Of a stretch of 64,000 nt of DNA, positions 58,530 through 64,000 are shown piece by piece (the first letter of the stretch is position 1; every line of letters begins with the position of its first letter). The notes under the pieces were generated by a model. That model worked only from the letters and a program-made list of their open reading frames with translations. It did no database searches and was not told the origin of the DNA. A program made the translations under genes and the position numbers. Location: contig MU863962.1 in NCBI GenBank assembly GCA_033296885.1, forward strand, positions 62,001 through 126,000, read 5' to 3'. Source of the DNA: Triangularia verruculosa. Lineage: Eukaryota; Ascomycota; Sordariomycetes; Sordariales; Podosporaceae.

Positions 58530-59454
58530 TGTCTCGTATCTGTATTTGCGGCTTTGGGGGGAGGGATCGAGGGGTCCAGAGACAGTTGAACGTCTGGTTG
58601 TAGTTTCTGTTGATTTCGGAGGTCTAGGTGGTGTGTAGCTTGGCCAATGTCTCTTCGAAGCTTATCGTTGAACTGACCAAACTTTTGGAAATTTTGGGGG
58701 ATCTTATCGCAAATCCCCTTCCAGGTTTTATCGATAAGATGTGGGTGGGTAGCGAACCCCGCATGTCAGCCTGACAACACTAGCAACCCCTGCTAAACAG
58801 CCCCCACCTCATTCTGATCCACACTTGACGACCTGTCTCTCTCAGCGACCAGGCTCCATCCAATCAGCAGCGTTCATGGGGTGTGGGCTACAATTGTTTC
58901 CGTCTGGACATTTACTTGAAGTTATCTACAGCCGTTCCTATTTGTTTTTGGCATGGAACTAACCATTCGAGTCACCGAGTTCCAACTGTTGAGCTTTCGC
59001 GGTATTTTCTGTGGTGCGAGGCGGCCACCCGCCAGCTCGAATAAAGCCCAACTTCCGTCTGGTTCAGTCCTCCAGCTGCTGTACTGTATCCATGTAAGAT
59101 GGCGATCGCCTGCGTTCATTGGCTCATGCACTTGGGAAGATTATCAAGGACCAGCGAGAACTTGGCCAAACGAGGCTGAACTGGTTCGTCACCCTTGTCA
59201 ATCTCGTTTCAAGATGCCGCTTCCCAATCGACCCCCTGCTCCTCATGCATCATCAGCCACACTTCTACTCTTGTCCCATAGAATTCTTGGATATCACTCT
59301 CAGCCATGGCCCCAACGCCTAACGTGACATTAATGGCTGGAGCTCGAAGCTGCCTCTTCAGGCAAGGAGTCCGCTTCGTCTTTCCTTCTTCTCGTTCTTC
59401 CCTCTGACTTAATGGGCCATGTCTTGTGCCTGACGAGGCTCAACAGCAAAGACC
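58530..59454. other. Divergent promoter region, ACL4 and CFEM gene
   Basis: A 925-bp gap. Close to ACL4 it carries a CCAAT (58643-58647) and four GATAA/TTATC motifs (see the next entry). The half near the CFEM gene shows no supported frame or repeat. Confidence 0.45.
58662..58738 (-). promoter_or_regulatory. Cluster of four GATA-type motifs upstream of ACL4
   Basis: TTATC at 58662, 58704 and 58728 and GATAA at 58733 lie within 77 bp; the last two form the palindrome TTATCGATAA. The cluster starts about 130 bases upstream of the ACL4 start codon, with GGAAATTTTGG (58687-58697) between the motifs. GATA-factor control is an inference. Confidence 0.4.
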
Positions 59455-60177
59455 ATGGTGTATCTACAACAGATCAGCTTCGCGCTTGCTGGCTCTATTC
59501 TCTTTCTGTCTCTAGTTGAACAAGTCGAATCAACCAAACCAACCTTTGAGTTTCCCCCTTGTGTGAGCGGCTGCATATTGGATTCTGACTGCTTGCCAAA
59601 CAATGGAAACTGTATGTGCAAGCGAGCCAGAGGAGATTTTCTCGACAAAGTACTCAGATGCATGGACGCCAATTGCCACACCGACCTGCGCAATTATGAA
59701 GACAGCTTTCTTGATTCCTTGGAGGACGGCTGCGACGAGAGAGATCAAGATATCCCGAGTTCTAAGCTCAAAACTGCCAAAGCCCTGGCGAAGAGTCTGC
59801 TATCTAAACCGTCGGCCACAACGGCAACGGCAAATACCGTTACCGCCTCACCCAGCAAAATCACATCAACACTTACGACATTAGAAACTAGGCCAGCGTC
59901 TTCCGGTCAAGAAGAGGAGATTCCGAGCCCAACGAGCGCCTCGACAGTAGACCGGAACGCCCAGCCGGGCAGCACATCGGCAAGCAGTAGTCTTCTCCTC
60001 TCAACTCAGCCAGCCACACCATCTTCCAGTCCCGACACGGATGCAATCCCGCCACCACTCACCGACACCAGCCCCTTTACAAACAATAATCCCGTGTCGA
60101 CCGGTTCGCAAACTCGATCACTCTGCAAAAATCTAGGATCGTTCGTCGCCGCAGCCGTTGTGTGGGTGTGGGTGTGA
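59455..60177 (+). CDS. CFEM-domain secreted protein, probably GPI-anchored
   Basis: CFEM proteins are fungal surface or secreted proteins with eight cysteines; some bind haem, others act in host interaction. Intronless, 240 residues, ATG at 59455. The signal peptide is SFALAGSILFLSLVEQVES. The eight Cys lie in residues about 36-93 in the spacing C-x3-C-x5-C-x6-C-x-C-x13-C-x4-C-x18-C, starting PPCVSGC. The middle C-x-C reads CMC. A long Ser/Thr/Pro-rich stalk follows, and the C-terminus is short and hydrophobic (LGSFVAAAVVWVWV), consistent with a GPI signal. The Asp next to the third Cys (DSDC) is near where haem-binding CFEMs carry their axial Asp, so haem binding is possible but not shown. 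Confidence 0.88.
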   Translation: MVYLQQISFALAGSILFLSLVEQVESTKPTFEFPPCVSGCILDSDCLPNNGNCMCKRARGDFLDKVLRCMDANCHTDLRNYEDSFLDSLEDGCDERDQDIPSSKLKTAKALAKSLLSKPSATTATANTVTASPSKITSTLTTLETRPASSGQEEEIPSPTSASTVDRNAQPGSTSASSSLLLSTQPATPSSSPDTDAIPPPLTDTSPFTNNNPVSTGSQTRSLCKNLGSFVAAAVVWVWV

Positions 60178-60649
60178 AAGATGAAGCGGAAGGGACGCTA
60201 TCTTGATGCAAAACATGGAGCCTGTACTGCTATATAGCTATGCGGCGGACACAAATTAGGAACGCAGAGCTGAAAAAAAGAAGCCCAGCTTAGAAGCAAT
60301 AGTCTATATAATTACCACATACCCCCTTAGAACTTATAGTTTCATTATCTGCTATGGGACGACGAGATGAATCCTCAAAAATGGGCTTTCGTTAATTTTG
60401 GCCTTCGATTCTCTTGTGGACTGTCTCATTGTTATTGGCACTGATTACATATTCTGTAAAGCTAGAAGCGCATCGTTTTGATCCTCCATCGCGCGTCCTG
60501 CTTTCAAGCCAACGAAGCCTTCAGTGAAAAAATTCCACAGCCAGAAACGCCTTGCTATCCTCCAACAGCATTCCAAACCAAGAAACCACATCGAGATTTG
60601 ACCCAACAAACTAGCTTATCTCTGCGTTAAGAAAGGCAACAGGTACTAA
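60178..60649. other. Convergent 3' flanks
   Basis: These 472 bp between two facing stops are AT-rich on the left (TATATAGC, ATAATTACC). No gene is supported. Confidence 0.45.
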
Positions 60650-63600
60650 CTAAAAGTCATCGGCAGTCATCCTCTCCTCGCCCCCTACCATTCCCGATAC
60701 ATGTTCTCTTTTCCAACCCCAGCGACCCCTTTCAAATGGCTGGCGGCTTCCTTTCCTAAGAATCCGTTTTCTACGCCTACGCTTCGCGCTGTGGCTCCAG
60801 CGGGATGTGATGCTCGACTCCGTGTCATTACTCATAATCGTGTCCAACAAGCCAGCTACCCATTCTGTCACCTCAGGAGTCCATCCTTGCATGAGCTCTT
60901 TGCCTTGTCCACCCATAGTCCACTCATCCAGTTTTGTTGGGATGGTGTAGCCCCAGGTGGGACAGTCGATATCCCAATCGCAAGGCTCTCCCGGAGCGCA
61001 GTATGGGGGCTTGCAGTACAAGTGGCACATCCATGACTCAGCAACGTACCAAAGCGAAAGGAGAAAGATGCAAAGCCCGAGAAACGTTAGTCTGAAACGA
61101 GGGTGTTGATGCCATAGTCGAGGGAGAGGCAGGTGAACATAAGTCGGGCTTGTTGTCGCAATTGGCGGATTAACTCGACAGATAGGGCACTGGTCATCAG
61201 TGTCGTGGTTGTCGTGGGTGTGCACGGCTCGAGGGGTGTCGTCTGTCGTGCTCTTGACGTTTCCTTGCGCAACTTGATCCTCAAGTCTCTGTATCCCCTG
61301 TTTAGCGGTACGAATATTCATGATCCCTTTTTGTAGACTCTCGCTCATTCTTCGCAACCTCTTTGCATCCTGATCACCACCCTCCTTCTCATTGTCGCTA
61401 TCAGTTTCTATTTTGATTTTGTCATCGTCGGATTCAGGGCTTTGCGCGCCGTGTTTCAACAGAAGATCAGCGATATCATCCAAAGTGGAATCCTCAATCT
61501 GGTGGGCTCGCTGTATTTCCAGTATGTCATCTCGCACAGTCGGCGGTTTGGCAGAATTGATCAATGACCGACCTCTTGACAGTGACCTTGCACGACGGCG
61601 GACCGAAAGCGAGGAGGAGCGCCTCAGCAACCTGTCGCCGTGGAATGACTGAGTTTGCTTTGCCTCCCTCGGCACAATTTCACCCATCCTTCCTCGTTCG
61701 GTAGGAAGTTCAACTTGCTTTTCTGACTGCGGCTCGATTTCGTGCTCTTGGCTAGAAAGATCCCCTATTTTCTCTACTTTCACCGTTGCGGGTGTCTCAA
61801 CAAACGCGCCAGTTACCCGTGGAGTAGGCATCGTCAGGGGATCAGGCTTGGGGGGTTTGGGGGTCTTGTCTGATGCTTCCTCTGCCGGCTCTGGCGACAG
61901 AGCACGAAGGGATCCTCGTTCTGATTGGTTTTCATGTGGCGCAAAGAGATTCATTTCACCTTCGATACGTTCTGTAGGGTCGGATTCCGAGAGTATGAAG
62001 CTCGACCGTTTGGTGAGGTTGGATTCAATCGAATCATTCCTCCGAAGGCCAACAAATCCAACGGTTTGTTTGCCATCGCCCTTAGCGCCGGCAAACATTC
62101 TTTGTCGAAGACTTCCACTGGGTTGCCGTTGTCTTTCGCGGCCGGTGGCGCTTTCAGTATTCCCAGACACTGGCAAGTCAGGAACATGGCCTGTCGCAGC
62201 AGCAGCAGATAGTCTGCGCAGAACATCCCGCGACTCATCCCTCCCTCGTGAACCACGACACGGGACTCCTGCACTTTCGCTAGTTCTGCGCTGTCTTTCA
62301 TTGTCCTCGATATCAGGGCCAATTTCAGTGTTGCCGCTTACAGCCTCAGCGCCCAAATCCTGGCCAACACCTGGTCTGGAGGGCTGCGCTAACGTTTTAC
62401 CCGCATCACTTCTCCTTCTCCAGCTCTGCTCACCTGGTGGCGAAAAGGAACGCAAAGGCTCAGTGCTGGATTTCCGCATTATATCGGGTGATGGCGAGCG
62501 CGATGTGAGCTCCGCATTTCTCTCCCGAATCTTGCCCAATTGAGCGGTGGTGATAGCTCTCCTAGATATGCCTTCAATCTCCCGCGATCTAAGATCATCC
62601 ATCTTGGTACTCGTGTTGCTTTCCGATCGGCTTCGGTTCGGAATCCCTTGCTCTAGGGGTGCACCCCGCTCCATGACCTCATGTGGCGCCGCTGTTGAAT
62701 CCGGGTACTTGGTCAAAGTTTCGGCCTCGCGGTTCCTAATCTCGTCAATCCGGTTATTCCTCCATGAACTAGAATCGCTTCCATGCTGATCACTGGTCTC
62801 GGCTTCAAGGGCTCGTATTTCATCGATTTTGGTGTTAGTACGGGCGAGATTGAGTGGAGGGCTGTCGGAGGTTTGCAAGTCGCCAGCTGTGAAGTCATTC
62901 TCTGCGTCCCAGGCAAAACTTTTTTCAGGGGACTCGTGATCCGGTGGTGCAGAGGTGGGGCGGGACAACGGATTTGAATCTGGTGGAACCAAATCTCCAG
63001 CAGAGCCACCACCAACTCTGATCCAGTCCGCCAGGTCGGGTGTCTGTGTTGAGCTGCTCGATTCGCGTTTTCTCCTCGACAACAAGCCGGAAAACCTATT
63101 ACCGCCTGTTGTCGGTCTAGGGTTGCGAGGTGAAGAACCGCCCTCAATACCGCCGCGACTACTTCTCCGTACCAGCCCTCTTCCGGTCTCCAGTATTTTG
63201 GTTCCAAAGCCCGCTTTGGACGAGGTGCTGTGACTGTGCTGAATCGGTACTTCAGACTCTCGTTGTGCAAGTGCGTGCTGTCGAATCTTCTCGTCGAAAC
63301 TGCTGTCAGAGGCATTGCTTCGAAGCGACTGAGCACCGAGGCTTGTTGGTATGCCAGCCCTATCCTCGGCCACCACCTCCGTAGATTTGCTCGTCATGGT
63401 CCTGCGATGTTGCGACCCAAGGAATCCAACATTTGGCAATCTTGAGGCGTTCTTCTCGCTCGATTCCCGGCGCGAACGCCATGATCGCGGTGCGGGACTT
63501 GGTGATCCTCGAGCGGCAGCCTCCTCCTCTTCCTGAGCCAAGCGGTAGGCATCTGTCAACGTGAAGCTACTTCGGTGTTGGGAAAGACGGGGGATTCTGG

Positions 63601-63790
63601 TGCCGGTCGACGAGTTAACTCGATGTTCGGGGGAGGCTTCGGCACTGGCAGGTCGGGTTTCTTCATCCTTAATGCTGCTTGAGCGGGAGAACAAACTCCT
63701 TCTCTTGGAAGCGCTGGTGATCGTGAGTGGAGAGATGACGCGTGTCTGCGAAAATCGGGTTTCGGGAGCGGTGTCCTTGTCGCGGTCCAT
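60650..63790 (-). CDS. Large Ser/Arg-rich protein with one near-C-terminal membrane span
   Basis: Intronless frame of 1046 residues; the start is the ATG at 63790 (the frame upstream opens only with TTG). I do not recognise a named family. Residues 1-850 are mostly disordered and rich in Ser, Arg and Glu, with phosphorylation-type RRSS and RSxS motifs. Four related short segments occur at residues about 318-428: KIDEIRALEAET, RIDEIRNREAET, KMDDLRSREIEG and LGKIRERNAELT. A CPIC pair precedes a single membrane span near residues 900-922 (FLGLCIFLLSLWYVAESW). After it comes a Cys-rich segment (MCHLYCKPPYCAPGEPCDW), then WGYTIPTKLDEW and a basic tail. The layout suggests an endomembrane or nuclear-envelope protein with a large cytoplasmic or nuclear part. 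That location is inference. Confidence 0.85.
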   Translation of the reverse strand: MDRDKDTAPETRFSQTRVISPLTITSASKRRSLFSRSSSIKDEETRPASAEASPEHRVNSSTGTRIPRLSQHRSSFTLTDAYRLAQEEEEAAARGSPSPAPRSWRSRRESSEKNASRLPNVGFLGSQHRRTMTSKSTEVVAEDRAGIPTSLGAQSLRSNASDSSFDEKIRQHALAQRESEVPIQHSHSTSSKAGFGTKILETGRGLVRRSSRGGIEGGSSPRNPRPTTGGNRFSGLLSRRKRESSSSTQTPDLADWIRVGGGSAGDLVPPDSNPLSRPTSAPPDHESPEKSFAWDAENDFTAGDLQTSDSPPLNLARTNTKIDEIRALEAETSDQHGSDSSSWRNNRIDEIRNREAETLTKYPDSTAAPHEVMERGAPLEQGIPNRSRSESNTSTKMDDLRSREIEGISRRAITTAQLGKIRERNAELTSRSPSPDIMRKSSTEPLRSFSPPGEQSWRRRSDAGKTLAQPSRPGVGQDLGAEAVSGNTEIGPDIEDNERQRRTSESAGVPCRGSRGRDESRDVLRRLSAAAATGHVPDLPVSGNTESATGRERQRQPSGSLRQRMFAGAKGDGKQTVGFVGLRRNDSIESNLTKRSSFILSESDPTERIEGEMNLFAPHENQSERGSLRALSPEPAEEASDKTPKPPKPDPLTMPTPRVTGAFVETPATVKVEKIGDLSSQEHEIEPQSEKQVELPTERGRMGEIVPREAKQTQSFHGDRLLRRSSSLSVRRRARSLSRGRSLINSAKPPTVRDDILEIQRAHQIEDSTLDDIADLLLKHGAQSPESDDDKIKIETDSDNEKEGGDQDAKRLRRMSESLQKGIMNIRTAKQGIQRLEDQVAQGNVKSTTDDTPRAVHTHDNHDTDDQCPICRVNPPIATTSPTYVHLPLPRLWHQHPRFRLTFLGLCIFLLSLWYVAESWMCHLYCKPPYCAPGEPCDWDIDCPTWGYTIPTKLDEWTMGGQGKELMQGWTPEVTEWVAGLLDTIMSNDTESSITSRWSHSAKRRRRKRILRKGSRQPFERGRWGWKREHVSGMVGGEERMTADDF

Positions 63791-64000
63791 GATGTCGCAG
63801 CTCAAAGGAAGGGGGGGATTGATCAGATGCTTAACGGAGGGAACAAGCGCCCCTAAAGTAGGTCGGGTGCCCAACTGGCTGCTTCTATCGTCGAATTGGG
63901 GTTGGGCGACAACGATTGAGGCGCGAATGCGTTGTCACAAAGAAAGCTTGACCGGATGAATCATGACAAGGCGTGGGATACATGAGCTGGAATTCGGATT
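63791..64000. other. Upstream region of the large membrane-protein gene
   Basis: Contains the 5' leader of the last gene; the first 84 bp stay open in its frame without an ATG. Nothing else is visible before the window ends. Confidence 0.4.

Noticed and set aside
63791..63874. N-terminal extension of the 1046-residue protein
   Set aside because: The extension would start with TTG; the first ATG is at 63790 and has a fitting context.

Overview
This window is from the nuclear genome of a filamentous ascomycete (Pezizomycotina, most likely a Sordariomycete). The evidence is short spliceosomal introns (mostly 44-110 bp) with GTRNGT-type donors and CTRAC-type branch points 10-30 bases before the acceptor, closely packed single-gene units on both strands, and fungal-specific families: a CFEM protein, a TRP/Flc-type channel, an Hsp30-type small heat-shock protein and a fungal YTH reader. 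I see no operons, CRISPR array, transposase, rRNA gene or convincing tRNA. Gene models were built by joining reading frames at splice sites that keep the frame and the family alignment. Exon ends are given in each entry, and doubtful ones are marked.

Layout. 1-7.5 kb: the 3' part of MSH5 (meiotic MutS homologue, cut by the window edge), an orphan nucleotidyltransferase-like gene, LSM6 and a class I methyltransferase. 8-10 kb: an Hsp30-type gene with heat-shock elements, followed by a region with decayed repeats. 10.5-12.7 kb: an RRM+YTH m6A-reader-like protein, preceded by 3 kb without a convincing gene. 15.7-25.4 kb: proteasome subunit PRE7, the PI 4-kinase STT4 (divergent from PRE7), and a cation diffusion facilitator. 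25.4-30.5 kb: a 5.1-kb gene-free stretch with a perfect 3 x 20 bp tandem repeat. 30.5-38.6 kb: a large disordered protein, lumazine synthase RIB4, and an unusual MutL-family protein. 40.4-46.9 kb: a TRP/Flc-type membrane protein, a Cys-rich GPI-type secreted protein and an orphan. 48.2-51.8 kb: PP2A B subunit (CDC55 type) and RPB4. 52.5-58.5 kb: a single-pass membrane protein, then PUF6, GIR2 and ACL4 in a row, all linked to ribosome assembly or translation. 59.4-63.8 kb: a CFEM protein and a 1046-residue protein with a near-C-terminal membrane span.

Most genes are housekeeping genes and do not form one pathway. The only apparent functional grouping is PUF6-GIR2-ACL4. I did not find a self-contained novel system. 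The most notable signals are two introns that are multiples of three and lack stops (one inside the YTH domain, one in the PP2A B subunit), a MutL homologue with an altered GFRGEAL motif and a disordered C-terminal half, an orphan protein with a polymerase-beta-type D-x-D...D pattern, and the repeat-bearing membrane protein at the right end.
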